46,492 nucleotides of DNA from Chthonomonas calidirosea (GCA_020722705.1 DYKI01000019.1:1-46492), one strand, 5' to 3'. Positions 24,395 through 32,857 are shown, counted from the stretch's first letter. Notes: generated by a model not told the origin, from the sequence alone. Made by a program: numbers and translations.

Positions 24395-24801
24395 CTGCCT
24401 GCCTGATTCACATAGTTGACCCGGAGGTTGCTCACAAGGGTGCGCAGGTCACGCTGTATGCTTGCATCCACACGAGATTCGACGCGAGAGGCCAGATCGC
24501 TCACGGAATCAATGAGAATCCGGGCCTCTTCCAGGTTCTTCTCAACGGTGTTCGTCACGGGGTCATTGACCAGGCCCAGCGCGATCCATGCACCCTGATG
24601 CAGAATGTCTATGCACATCAGCAGACGATCGTTGGCCGCCAAGCGGGGATGAGCTTCGTCGGAGCCATGGTCCTCATCGGTTTCGGCCTTGGCCTCGGGC
24701 GACGCCGGACCGGTCTGCTCTTCCGTGTGCTCCGGCTCGTCTGAAGAACCAGCGGCCCGCCGCTTATCTATGACTACGTAACTCTCTTCCTGTTCGGACA
24801 T
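24391..24801 (-). CDS. DUF1844 family protein
   Basis: A 136-residue protein of unknown function. The first half is acidic and probably disordered (EPEHTEEQTG, ETDEDHGSDEAH). The second half fits DUF1844: a helix with LHQGAWIALGLVNDP, then NLEEARILIDSVSDLASRV and a final LRTLVSNLRVNYVNQ. DUF1844 genes occur widely in Armatimonadota, Acidobacteriota, Planctomycetota and deltaproteobacterial relatives, and their role is not known. The gene is coupled to rdgB by a 4-base overlap and is divergent from the Nif3 gene. The ATG follows GGAGAG. Confidence 0.82.
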   Translation of the reverse strand: MSEQEESYVVIDKRRAAGSSDEPEHTEEQTGPASPEAKAETDEDHGSDEAHPRLAANDRLLMCIDILHQGAWIALGLVNDPVTNTVEKNLEEARILIDSVSDLASRVESRVDASIQRDLRTLVSNLRVNYVNQAGR

Positions 24802-24891
24802 TGCTCTCTCCTGAACCCCTCATCGGGAATGCAGCGACTACGGTATACCATACGGTCTGCAAGATCAGGACACTCAACGGAGGATGCCGAC

Positions 24892-25644
24892 ATGGAGCCC
24901 GATGCGCTCGTACACTACCTCGACGAGTATCTGGACACGGCCAACGTGCCTGACTATCCCGGGGCCTTGAACGGCCTGCAGGTCGAATGTCGGCGAGACA
25001 TCACAACAGTTGCCCTCGCCGTGGATGCATGCCGATACACCATCGAGCAAGCTGTTCGCATCGAGGCGGACATCCTCATCGTGCACCACGGCCTGTTCTG
25101 GTCACCGATCGTCCCGCTTGTGGGTGCCTCCTACAGGCGGATCGAGCCCCTTATGAGAACCGGAATGGGCCTCTACTCATCCCATCTGCCCCTCGACGTT
25201 CACCCGGAGGTGGGCAACAACTCGGTCCTGTGTCGCCGCCTCAACGTTGAGCCTGACGGTCGCTGGGCATCCTTCGAAGGAACACCCATCGGAGTCACGG
25301 CAAGGTCTCCCGTGTCGGTTGGCGAGATTCAGCGGCGGCTTGAGGATGCTCTGGGCATGCCGGCGCGCCTTGTGGGCGATCGGGAAGCGTCGGCATCGAG
25401 GATTGGCATCGTGACGGGCGGCGGCTCCGGTCACATCCGAGAGGCATCGGACCTGGGGTTGGACCTCATGATCACCGGTGAGGTCCCGCATCATGCGTTC
25501 TTCATCGCCGAGGAGCACGGCGTCAACATGCTTCTTGCCGGCCACTATGCTACGGAGACTCTCGGCATCCAGGCGCTCGGCGGACACATCGCAAATCACA
25601 TGGGTCTGCGAACCTTTTTCATTGACCACCCGACGGGGCTCTGA
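24892..25644 (+). CDS. Nif3-like dinuclear metal-centre protein (YbgI family)
   Basis: A 250-residue member of the Nif3/DUF34 family, annotated in many genomes as GTP cyclohydrolase I type 2, though the biochemical role is unsettled. Metal-ligand motifs are IVHHGLFW near residue 65, SSHLPLDVHPEVGNN, and the C-terminal GHYATETLGIQ. GIVTGGGSG and DLMITGEVPHH are also typical. The ATG at 24892 has GGAGG at eight bases and was preferred over an upstream ATG. Its last 26 bases overlap the end of the convergent membrane-protein gene. Confidence 0.93.
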   Translation: MEPDALVHYLDEYLDTANVPDYPGALNGLQVECRRDITTVALAVDACRYTIEQAVRIEADILIVHHGLFWSPIVPLVGASYRRIEPLMRTGMGLYSSHLPLDVHPEVGNNSVLCRRLNVEPDGRWASFEGTPIGVTARSPVSVGEIQRRLEDALGMPARLVGDREASASRIGIVTGGGSGHIREASDLGLDLMITGEVPHHAFFIAEEHGVNMLLAGHYATETLGIQALGGHIANHMGLRTFFIDHPTGL

Positions 25645-27598
25645 GCTCCGGCGAGATCAGCGCACTGCAGCCCACCGCCACGCCCAGCGGCAGGATGTGA
25701 AGCAGCAGACGGTCCAGACTCGTGCTGAGGTGCCATTCCAGAGGGTGTGGTGTCCGCATGAGGACCAGCAGGTAGACGGCGAAGAGCGCCCCTCCGACAG
25801 CAAATGGCAGATAGAGATCGCGCCTTTTCGTGCAAAGTACAGAGGCGCCCCCGACCACTGCCGCAAGCCACGCGAATCCCCATGCCGGGTATGCCGGCCC
25901 AAGTGCAGCACCGGAGCGGAGCACCGCACCGGCGATGACGGCCGTTCGGGGCACACGAACGTCGGCGTCCGAACTCGTCATGCCTCGCCGCACCGCGTCT
26001 GCCACGGGGTACCGTCCGCCGCCGAACAGGTCCCCGCGCAGCCCCAATCGCACAGCGAGGCCCGACCATGGCAGCACAAGGAGCAACGCCATCGCACTGC
26101 TTGTCCACAGCGCTCGCCACCTGATGGAGCGGCCACCCTTGCCGGAGCCCGAAAACACCCAACGCACACCGACAAGCGCCATGACCAGCGCGAGCGGAAC
26201 GCCCTCGTTCTTGGTCATCAGGCAGCCGCCCACACAGAGGCCGACCACTGCCGCCTGACCGCGCGATTCAGGCTGCCTCGCCAGGGTTTTGGCACACCAG
26301 ACTGCCGCAAGCATGAACGCAGCAAATGGGACATCCGCATAGCCTGAGGAAGCATGGCGCAGAACCACGGGTTGCGTCATCACGAGCGCTGCGGCGGCGA
26401 GTCCGGCCCCCCCCGGCAGCACACGGCTCTGTCGCGTCGGCCGTACGAGTTCGCTCGCAAGCGCATAGGTCAGCACGGCAAGATCCGCGGCGAACATGAG
26501 TCCGCCCAACTGCGCGAGGCGCTCGGCGACACTGCCGAAGTGAGCATAAAGCCACCAGGTGTGGATCGGAAGGGCCGGCGGATAGTCGCGGTGGCTGAAG
26601 TCGTACAACGCGTTCGCCAGCAACGATGGGGTCCGATCGTGAAACATGGCTCTCGCCTTCAGTTCCCATATGGACCAGCCATCCCAGGACAACCCACATC
26701 CAGCGAACTGGATCAGAGCGGCGACAGCACCGACCGCGATCGCACCGGCAGCCACACCCCAGACGAGTCCGCCTCCGTCACTCTCGTCCGTTCCCGTCGT
26801 CCCACCTGTCCCAGTCGTTCCATCCGTCCAACCCCGCCAACGACATGCCCAGAGGAAGCCGGCCGCACCGATCGCCGCATATGCCATCCACACCGACAGC
26901 CTGCCCGCGGCGAGCAGAGCCGCCGTTGCGACCGATGCGAGGCACACCGTTCCGACAAGGTGGCTCATGGCCAGGCGCACGGGCCACGGATACCGCGGAA
27001 ACCCGAGAGCGCCAAGAACCATCGCCCCCATGCCGATCAACGCTGCAATCCCCGTTACGACCAGCACGACCCGGAGGAGCGACGGACCGGGGAAGCCGGT
27101 TTGCCCTCGTCCCGCAGATGTCCCGTGCTTCGCGAGAGCAACGGACGCCGAACCGACGGTCCAAACTCGCCACCCGGCCGGAGCCTTGAAAGGAACGCGG
27201 TAAGCGACGACCACATGAGGACGCCCGGGAGTCTTGAGTTCCCATGGCGACAGGCTCGCCTGACGCCCTGGCGATCCGACCGGGATCACTCGCCACCGGA
27301 TGGGATAGGCATCATGACGGATCCGCATCTCGAACGCGAGCAGGTCAAGGTCCGCCCCGCGCTGAGAAAGCCCATCGGGCACGAGCAGGACACCCTCGCC
27401 TTGTTGCACCCCGTGAGCGTGGAGCAACGCCGTGATACGACGGGTCGCTTTCTCGCGTTCGCCTTGCGTGTCGCGGGCCAATCGAGTCGCCCCGCGCCAG
27501 GCAAAGACAGCGGCGTTGGCGGAGCCTACCGCCAACGCCGCAACAATGAGCCAGTGTCCCAGAGACCGCGCCTTACTTGAAAGCGCCCGCTCCGTCAC
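25619..27598 (-). CDS. Large polytopic membrane protein, glycosyltransferase-39-like
   Basis: A 659-residue integral membrane protein with an N-terminal membrane helix (GHWLIVAALAVGSANAAVFA), a soluble segment of about 120 residues, and then many hydrophobic helices. The segment DGWSIWELKARAMF followed by YDFSHRDYPPALPIHTWWLYA resembles the first periplasmic loop of ArnT/PMT-type lipid-linked glycosyltransferases, with an acidic residue near the first loop and the DYPP pattern. It probably transfers a sugar from a polyprenyl carrier, but donor and acceptor are unknown. A low-complexity linker (WTDGTTGTGGTTGTDESDGG) interrupts the helices near residue 260. It starts with GTG at 27598, with AGAGG upstream. 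No O-antigen genes lie beside it. Confidence 0.7.
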   Translation of the reverse strand: MTERALSSKARSLGHWLIVAALAVGSANAAVFAWRGATRLARDTQGEREKATRRITALLHAHGVQQGEGVLLVPDGLSQRGADLDLLAFEMRIRHDAYPIRWRVIPVGSPGRQASLSPWELKTPGRPHVVVAYRVPFKAPAGWRVWTVGSASVALAKHGTSAGRGQTGFPGPSLLRVVLVVTGIAALIGMGAMVLGALGFPRYPWPVRLAMSHLVGTVCLASVATAALLAAGRLSVWMAYAAIGAAGFLWACRWRGWTDGTTGTGGTTGTDESDGGGLVWGVAAGAIAVGAVAALIQFAGCGLSWDGWSIWELKARAMFHDRTPSLLANALYDFSHRDYPPALPIHTWWLYAHFGSVAERLAQLGGLMFAADLAVLTYALASELVRPTRQSRVLPGGAGLAAAALVMTQPVVLRHASSGYADVPFAAFMLAAVWCAKTLARQPESRGQAAVVGLCVGGCLMTKNEGVPLALVMALVGVRWVFSGSGKGGRSIRWRALWTSSAMALLLVLPWSGLAVRLGLRGDLFGGGRYPVADAVRRGMTSSDADVRVPRTAVIAGAVLRSGAALGPAYPAWGFAWLAAVVGGASVLCTKRRDLYLPFAVGGALFAVYLLVLMRTPHPLEWHLSTSLDRLLLHILPLGVAVGCSALISPELRAPSGGQ

Positions 27599-27634
27599 GC
27601 GACTGCGCCTCTACTGAAGGGAGCCGTGTTGATT

Positions 27635-28954
27635 CTAGATTACGTAGTCGCTTGCCGGAATGGCAATGCGGGTCTTCTGCGTCATGGCCTGGTTGGCGCG
27701 CACCGCTGCAACGCACGCCCGAAGCCCGTCCTTCCAGTCGCACATGACGGGCGCTCCCGTTCGGATGCTGGCGAAGAAGTCCTCCATTTCGAGCAGGTAG
27801 TCGTCCTTGCCCGAGACGTCGCCTTTGATCTCCTTCTGACCGACCTTGGTCCCTGTGACGCCGAGCTTCTTCGTCGCTTCAGGATCGAGCTTAAGGCCCG
27901 TCTGTCCACGTGCCCCGGTCTCTTTGTTCAGCGGGGCCTTCATCCAGGCTTCCGCTTCGGCCGTCGGCTCACGGTAGTACTGCCCGCCCGTCTGCTGCGA
28001 AACGATCAGAGTACCATCCTTGCCCATGAACTGCTCGTAGAATCCGTCGTACTGGTTGGTGGTCAGCGATGTGTAGTTGAGTTTCACGCCGCTGGGGTAC
28101 TCGAAGATCACCTCGACGTTATCGAACACCGTTCGACCGTCCTTCCAGTAGTTGATGCCGCCGATGCCGACGACGGCTGAAGGCGCCTCGCCCAGATACC
28201 AGTTGGTGACGTGGATTTGATGGGTCCCAAGCTCGGCCATCAGTCCCTGGGAGAGGTCCTTGTAGAGCCGCCAGTTCCAATGGCGATCGTTCGTGTCCTT
28301 GGGAACGGGGCGACGCCAGGAGCCATTCCGGTTCCATTGCGCGCGCACGTGGGTGACCTTGCCGCATACCTTGGCCTTATTGATCATCTCCCAGCCGTGG
28401 TTGTAGATGAGGTTGGATCGGCGCTGATGGCCAATCTGAAGCACCTTCTTCGACGCGACAGCGGCGCGGGCCATGCGCTTGGCATCCTCGATGCTGTAGG
28501 CCATCATCTTCTCGCAGAAGACATGCTTGCCGGCCTTCAGCGCGTCTATGCTGATGGGCGCATGAACGAAGAGCGGCGTAACCACCAGGACGGCCTCGAT
28601 ATCCTTGCGGTCCAGGACCTGGCGGTAATCCTTGTAGCCCTTCGCGCCCGGGACAAGCGCCAGTGCCCGCTTCAGGTTGGGCTCGTATATGTCGCAGAGG
28701 GCGACCACCTGAGCGCCGGGCACACTCAGGACGCGCTTCAGGTCCGTAACGCCCTGCGAACCGACGCCGATGACGGCGCACTTGACCGGTCGTGTATCCC
28801 TGGCTGCAGCCGCACGGCGTTCCTGCATCTCGGCAGACGCCTCGTAGCTCAGTCCTAACGCCGCCGCAATCGCCGCGCTTCCTGCGATCACATCACGGCG
28901 CGTCGCGCCGAGCCCTGCGACGCTGATCTCAGGTTGCGAACCTTCCGTCCTCAT
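27635..28954 (-). CDS. Tat-exported Gfo/Idh/MocA family oxidoreductase
   Basis: A 439-residue NAD(P)-dependent oxidoreductase with a twin-arginine-type leader (ATRRDVIAGSAAIAAALGL). The Rossmann part has VKCAVIGVGSQGV, VVALCDIYEPN and GKHVFCEKMMAYSIEDAKRM (the EKP-like catalytic lysine block, here EKM). The C-terminal domain has GTHQIHVTNWYLGEAP. Such Tat-bearing family members are abundant in Planctomycetota, Verrucomicrobiota and Armatimonadota and are thought to work on sugars in the periplasm. The ATG at 28954 has GGAGGAG at about seven bases and was chosen over the ATG at 28969. The usual EKP proline is replaced by methionine. It has its own promoter at 29034-29063. Confidence 0.92.
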   Translation of the reverse strand: MRTEGSQPEISVAGLGATRRDVIAGSAAIAAALGLSYEASAEMQERRAAAARDTRPVKCAVIGVGSQGVTDLKRVLSVPGAQVVALCDIYEPNLKRALALVPGAKGYKDYRQVLDRKDIEAVLVVTPLFVHAPISIDALKAGKHVFCEKMMAYSIEDAKRMARAAVASKKVLQIGHQRRSNLIYNHGWEMINKAKVCGKVTHVRAQWNRNGSWRRPVPKDTNDRHWNWRLYKDLSQGLMAELGTHQIHVTNWYLGEAPSAVVGIGGINYWKDGRTVFDNVEVIFEYPSGVKLNYTSLTTNQYDGFYEQFMGKDGTLIVSQQTGGQYYREPTAEAEAWMKAPLNKETGARGQTGLKLDPEATKKLGVTGTKVGQKEIKGDVSGKDDYLLEMEDFFASIRTGAPVMCDWKDGLRACVAAVRANQAMTQKTRIAIPASDYVI

Positions 28955-29033
28955 CCCGAACTCCTCCATCTGGGCCCTCAGGCGCAGGCAGAACTGCCAC
29001 CCGCCCGAGGGGCCGGCATGGTACTGTCACCGT

Positions 29034-29063
29034 AGTATAGGTGCACCTTACGGCACGTGTCAA
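29034..29063 (-). promoter_or_regulatory. Strong sigma70-type promoter of the Gfo/Idh/MocA gene
   Basis: On the minus strand, TTGACA (29063-29058) and TATACT (29039-29034) are separated by exactly 18 bases. The start codon at 28954 lies about 80 bases downstream, leaving a leader of some 70 bases. Both hexamers match or nearly match the consensus, making this one of the two best promoters of the window. Confidence 0.82.
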
Positions 29064-29583
29064 CCTGCCGGCCGACGGATCGAGCACAAGACGAGAGGAC
29101 ACTCTCATCGTGAACGACGCGCAGAGATTCCGGTACCGACGCCAGGAGACGACCCTACGGCGCATCAACGCTCGCAGATTCGGATGGTTCACGCCTTCCA
29201 AGTGAAAACGAGCTTGCCATCGCCCGGTTCCAGGGACATCATGCAGCCTCCATGGCGAACCGCCTGCAGTCCTGGTAGAGTTTCGTCTCCTTAGAGCTGC
29301 GCCTCAGAAACGTCTCAACGGCCCGCGTGACTCATGGACCGTGCCGCTTCGTCCCCGTCCGCAGTTCCGGCTGCTGTGAGGTACAACATCGGCCAATAAT
29401 CGAGAGCGATGCAACACCGGTGCAGACACGGCCAGCACAGTCGCGTACACACGCTCCTTCGGGTGTTGCCGATGCAGGTTCCGATCCGTCTATGGGATCA
29501 AATGAGGAAAATCGCCGCCAACGCGAGCCGCAACCATGGTGTCCGGCACGTGCAGGGTCAAGACGCCTTCGGTCGGAGGTCCA
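29064..29583. other. Gap between divergent genes; possible small-gene remnant at 29239-29334
   Basis: No convincing gene. On the minus strand, 29239-29334 reads [20 protein letters not shown], then FAMEAA and a stop, which looks protein-like but has no start codon in frame. An ATG at 29334 would need a frameshift. A second short frame begins ATGATG at the stop ([17 protein letters not shown]). These may be remnants of a lost gene or chance. I see no promoter here with confidence for the ECF sigma gene to the right. Confidence 0.3.
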
Positions 29584-30213
29584 GTGAGCCGCCCCGAGAT
29601 AAGGAGCCGAAAACCGATCGCGTCGAAGCAAGGCCCCGAAGAGCCGAGCGACGAGGAACTTCTTGCGCGGTGCGCTCGTCGCGAACAGCGGGGTCTCGAA
29701 GAACTGACACGCCGATACCAGGCGCAGATCTACGGTTTTCTGCTGCGTCTCACGGGCTCGCCGGAGGACGCCGAGGAAGCGACTCTCGAGGTGTTCCTGA
29801 AGGCCTGGCTGCATGCGGACAGGTTCCAATATCGGGCGCGCGTATCCACGTGGCTCTTCAGGATAGCCGTGAACATAGCGCGCGATCTGCACAGCCGAAA
29901 GAGGGCGCGTCCACAGGAGCCTTGGCCCGAAGACGAAGAATCAGCGGCTGCCATATCAACCGGAAGCGCCGAAGATGATGCTCTGGCGTCCCTGCAGGCT
30001 GGCGAGCGGGCCAAGGAGCTGCGCAGCGCGTTGGCCAAGTTGAGCGCAAGTGATCGGGAGTTGATCGTTCTGTACTATTTTAACGATGCTGACTATGACG
30101 AGATCCAGGAAGTGACAGGACTCTCTTACACTGTACTTAAGACACGTTTGGCCAGGGCCAGACAGAGACTGCGCCAGCATCTCGAACGGGCGCAGACGGG
30201 TGGAAGCCCATGA
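29584..30213 (+). CDS. ECF-family RNA polymerase sigma factor (first ECF operon)
   Basis: A 209-residue ECF sigma factor. Region 2 is in LEELTRRYQAQIYGFLLRLT and SPEDAEEATLEVFLKAW, followed by FRIAVNIARD. Region 4 is in LSASDRELIVLYYFNDADYD, EIQEVTGLSYTVLKTRLARA. The GTG at 29584 has GGAGG four bases before it; an ATG at 29536 has no ribosome site and adds a non-family extension. It overlaps the anti-sigma gene by 4 bases (ATGA), the usual operon layout. The target promoters are unknown. Confidence 0.93.
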   Translation: MSRPEIRSRKPIASKQGPEEPSDEELLARCARREQRGLEELTRRYQAQIYGFLLRLTGSPEDAEEATLEVFLKAWLHADRFQYRARVSTWLFRIAVNIARDLHSRKRARPQEPWPEDEESAAAISTGSAEDDALASLQAGERAKELRSALAKLSASDRELIVLYYFNDADYDEIQEVTGLSYTVLKTRLARARQRLRQHLERAQTGGSP

Positions 30214-30704
30214 GATGTCGTGATTTCAACAGAGATTGTGCGGACTGGCTGAAGGGCCGCCTCGCTGAAGCGGACGCCGCTGCCATGGAGCGCCATGCAG
30301 CGTCATGCCGGACCTGCGCTGCCGTGGCCAGTGAGGAACGGGCCCTCATTGACGTGGTGCGGAAACAACCCGCGCCGACCCTCAATGCGGACCTGTGGCC
30401 GCAGATACAGTATCGTCTCGAACATGGCGATCCCGTTCTTGACCGCCGCCTGTCCACTCGGCGGCCGCTCCTCCGGCTAGGGTGGGGCGTTGTCGGTCTC
30501 GTGGCTGCTGTACTGGCTTACGTTTCGATGCGCCCATCCGAAGTGGACATGACGGCCCTGGTGAAGCCCGAGGATGAGATCCGAGTCGTCGAGATGATCG
30601 CGGCGACCGAGCCTGTCCGATATGTCGAGGCATCGGATGATGCTCTGGCGCTGGCGTCGGACTTCGAAACGCAGCGAGAGCTTCTGGTCGGCAATGGTGA
30701 TTGA
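30210..30704 (+). CDS. Zinc-finger anti-sigma factor, single-pass membrane protein
   Basis: A 164-residue protein with an N-terminal anti-sigma zinc-binding pattern, H29-x3-C33-x2-C36 (HAASCRTC), and one membrane helix at about 84-106 (LGWGVVGLVAAVLAYVSM). The domain after the helix is acidic and probably periplasmic. This is the ZAS/zf-HC2 plan: the cytoplasmic finger holds the co-transcribed ECF sigma factor until a signal releases it. The start overlaps the sigma-factor stop by 4 bases. Confidence 0.9.
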   Translation: MRCRDFNRDCADWLKGRLAEADAAAMERHAASCRTCAAVASEERALIDVVRKQPAPTLNADLWPQIQYRLEHGDPVLDRRLSTRRPLLRLGWGVVGLVAAVLAYVSMRPSEVDMTALVKPEDEIRVVEMIAATEPVRYVEASDDALALASDFETQRELLVGNGD

Positions 30705-30707
30705 CAC

Positions 30708-31268
30708 ATGAAACGCGCGCAGCACAGCGCCCATCGAAGGCTGTGGACCTGGCCGGCGTCTGCCGGGGTTCTGTTGGTCCTGGGTGCCGCGTTCCTGCAA
30801 GGCGGGGCCGTCATCGCGCAGCAGCCGGACCCGCATCGCCGCGAGGCTGGCCAGAACCGTCCCCCGAGGCGTCCACCGAACTGGGAAGAGGAGAAGGAAA
30901 AGGCCCGCATCCGCATCGGAATGACAAAGGAACAGCAGGCGCAGATTGAGGCCATCTACGCCGAGTCGGAGAAGAAGCGCCAGGAAGCCATGCGGGAACT
31001 CGGGCAGAAGCATCAGCAACTGCGGGCGGTCTACGACTCATACGAGATCGACAAAACCCAGGAGCGCGCCTTGCTCAGAGATATCGTCGCCGTTCACTGG
31101 CGTCTGCTGCGGATACACTCCGAGGATGAGGCCAAGATACGCCGCATTCTGACCAAGGAACAGCACGAAAAGCTTCGCGCATTGATGAAAGAGGCCATGG
31201 ACCAGGCGAGGTCTCGGTGGAGAAGGGGGTCCAAACCGCCTGCCTCACCGGGCGGAGGAAAGTCCTGA
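30708..31268 (+). CDS. Exported Spy/CpxP-like helical protein with LTxxQ motif
   Basis: A 186-residue protein with a signal peptide (hydrophobic PASAGVLLVLGAAFLQGGAV, cleavage near VIA-QQ), a Pro/Arg-rich segment and then a long charged helical body. The motifs MTKEQQAQIEAIYAESEKKR and ILTKEQHEKLRALMKEA are the LTxxQ-type repeats of the CpxP/Spy/heavy-metal-sensor family. Such proteins are periplasmic chaperones or stress sensors. It begins three bases after the anti-sigma stop, so it is the third gene of this ECF operon and probably feeds the signal or responds to it. The end is Arg/Pro/Gly-rich. Confidence 0.82.
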   Translation: MKRAQHSAHRRLWTWPASAGVLLVLGAAFLQGGAVIAQQPDPHRREAGQNRPPRRPPNWEEEKEKARIRIGMTKEQQAQIEAIYAESEKKRQEAMRELGQKHQQLRAVYDSYEIDKTQERALLRDIVAVHWRLLRIHSEDEAKIRRILTKEQHEKLRALMKEAMDQARSRWRRGSKPPASPGGGKS

Positions 31269-31300
31269 CAGGAGCCATCCGCTATCGGTAACGTCCGCTT

Positions 31301-31328
31301 CGGGGCCGCCGCATCGCGGGCGGCCCCG
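31301..31328. terminator. Shared hairpin terminator between two convergent ECF operons
   Basis: A 10-bp perfect stem (CGGGGCCGCC, 31301-31310, with GGCGGCCCCG, 31319-31328) and an 8-base loop, followed on the plus strand by TAACTTT. It lies 32 bases after the plus-strand operon and 19 bases after the minus-strand operon (which ends at 31348). It probably serves both directions; the T-run on the minus side is poor. Confidence 0.75.
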
Positions 31329-31347
31329 TAACTTTGACCGGATCCGA

Positions 31348-32130
31348 TCACTCCTTCGTCTTTTCCCCCAAGCTCTTCCCGCAGACCGGGCAGTACTTCC
31401 AATCCCCCTGCACCTCAGGACGCTTGGTACCGTCGAACGGACACACTTTCCAGCCCGGTTTGAACTCGACCGAGCACTTCGGGCACTTCGGGTTCTCGCG
31501 AGGACCGACGCGCGTTATCTGCGCCTTGCAGTGAGGACAAACCACAGTGGAGCGCTCTTCGGTGCCCGTCAGCGCACGCCAGACCACACCCTCCCGCAAT
31601 GGCTCGAGCTGTACCTGCACGTCGCGCAGCGAGCGAATCTCAGGCATGGAGAAACCGAGCATGGAACCGATACCATCCCATGACTTGATGGCTTTTCCGA
31701 ACCGGAGACGGGTCTTGCCGCCATCCAGCTCCTTGCGCCAGCCGATCCCAGCCGCTTCCGCAATCAAGCTCAGCGCCGTGCGCAGCCGCACGTTCTTGGC
31801 GATGATCGTGATGCGCACATCGTTCGGGACATCGTCGTCCACCACATAGTCCTGTTTGACCTGGCCGAGCACCGTCTTCAGCGCTTCGCGCACGGGCTCG
31901 TTCTTGATCTCAACGTCCACACGCTGTGATGCATCCTGCGCCATGGTCCTGAGCACCATCGCACCCTTGTACGCCTTAACGGCATCCGGGTCGCTCGCCA
32001 CCATGACTGAGACGGCGCCGTCCTTGCCGGGACCTGAGCGCACATCGGTCTCGTCCTCGGCCCGAACCTGAGCGACACCCAGTGACGCGAGTGCGGCCAG
32101 TGCAGCCAACCCAATGACTTTCCTATTCAT
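31348..32130 (-). CDS. Exported protein with secretin-type N-domain (STN) and C-terminal zinc ribbons
   Basis: A 260-residue protein with a signal peptide (MNRKVIGLAALAALASLGVA, cleavage near VRA-ED). Residues about 70-135 (VDVEIKNEPVREALKTVLGQ then VRLRTALSLIAEAAGI) look like an STN/secretin N-domain. The C-terminus has a full zinc ribbon, C198-x2-C201 and C216-x2-C219, and a second partial one, C230 (CPFD, lacking its partner Cys) with C247-x2-C250. A zinc ribbon behind a signal peptide is unusual. It is the last gene of the second ECF operon; GGAGGAG precedes the ATG, inside the end of the previous gene. No secretin channel is present. Function unknown. Confidence 0.8.
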   Translation of the reverse strand: MNRKVIGLAALAALASLGVAQVRAEDETDVRSGPGKDGAVSVMVASDPDAVKAYKGAMVLRTMAQDASQRVDVEIKNEPVREALKTVLGQVKQDYVVDDDVPNDVRITIIAKNVRLRTALSLIAEAAGIGWRKELDGGKTRLRFGKAIKSWDGIGSMLGFSMPEIRSLRDVQVQLEPLREGVVWRALTGTEERSTVVCPHCKAQITRVGPRENPKCPKCSVEFKPGWKVCPFDGTKRPEVQGDWKYCPVCGKSLGEKTKE

Positions 32131-32857
32131 CGAACTCCTCCATGATGTGTCGAATCGGAACGACATCCAGCTCGAAGTGATGATCGTCTGACGGCTCACC
32201 GCAGATTTCCCCGAGCGGCACGTGCAGGACTGCCGGAACGTACTCGGCATTGCCATCGGTGTCAGCGCCGCGTATGAGTGCGCCGGTGGATACCCCTGTC
32301 ACGTACCGTGGAACCGTGTAGGTGCGCCATGCTGCGACTCGATCGGCGGTGTCCAACCGCGTCCGCGCTGGGTTTGACGCTGCCACTGTGCTGGACCGTC
32401 GTCCGCTGGCTGCCCGCCGGCGGTTGTGTCCGACGCGCATCGCCCCTCCCGAGGCTCGTGTGCTGCGCCCTGGATGCGACACAGGGCGTGCCGCCACGGA
32501 TTCTGCCCGCCGAGATCGGACCACCCCATTGCTGTGTGCCGCTGAGACCTCGGCCACCGGGTGACCGATCGCTATAGGACGTGCAGGACTCACGGCACGC
32601 CGCTCACCGCCTGCGGGCTCGTGGCTGCGAACCACGAGTGCCAAGAGAAAAGCCGCGCCCACCGGGGCGCACACGGCAGCCCATGCCCAGCGAAAGCCGG
32701 TTACGCGCCGTGTCCGCGTCCTGGAGGCCAGGACATTGGCCAGCATGCCTTCGGCGATGGGGCCCTCCGGCTGCCATTGCGCTGCTGCCCTTAGGAGGGC
32801 TTCCGTGGTAGCGATGGCACACTCATCCGAACGCCTGGTGTCGCCTACGTGCTGCAT
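32123..32857 (-). CDS. Single-pass membrane protein of the second ECF operon, probable anti-sigma factor
   Basis: A 244-residue protein with one membrane helix at about 55-76 (WAWAAVCAPVGAAFLLALVV). The cytoplasmic N-terminus is short and has no HxxxCxxC finger, unlike the other ECF operon. The region after the helix is Arg/Ser/Ala-rich and then becomes more ordered (TYTVPRYVTGVSTGALIRGA, HFELDVVPI). Position between an ECF sigma factor and an exported protein, with 13- and 8-base overlaps on either side, suggests an anti-sigma factor. The primary sequence alone would not show it. The ATG follows AGGAGG. Confidence 0.65.
   Translation of the reverse strand: MQHVGDTRRSDECAIATTEALLRAAAQWQPEGPIAEGMLANVLASRTRTRRVTGFRWAWAAVCAPVGAAFLLALVVRSHEPAGGERRAVSPARPIAIGHPVAEVSAAHSNGVVRSRRAESVAARPVSHPGRSTRASGGAMRVGHNRRRAASGRRSSTVAASNPARTRLDTADRVAAWRTYTVPRYVTGVSTGALIRGADTDGNAEYVPAVLHVPLGEICGEPSDDHHFELDVVPIRHIMEEFDE

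Noticed and set aside
24860-24895. GGTATACC palindrome in the DUF1844/Nif3 divergent gap as an operator
   Set aside because: Eight-base palindromes arise by chance; there is no second copy or clear promoter around it.
26354-27580. Long open frame on the plus strand opposite the membrane protein
   Set aside because: It is Arg/Pro/His-rich without any family pattern and lies antisense to a protein with clear membrane helices; high GC keeps opposite frames open.
29332-29892. Minus-strand open frame crossing the ECF sigma gene
   Set aside because: Overlaps the sigma factor on the other strand and has no family resemblance.
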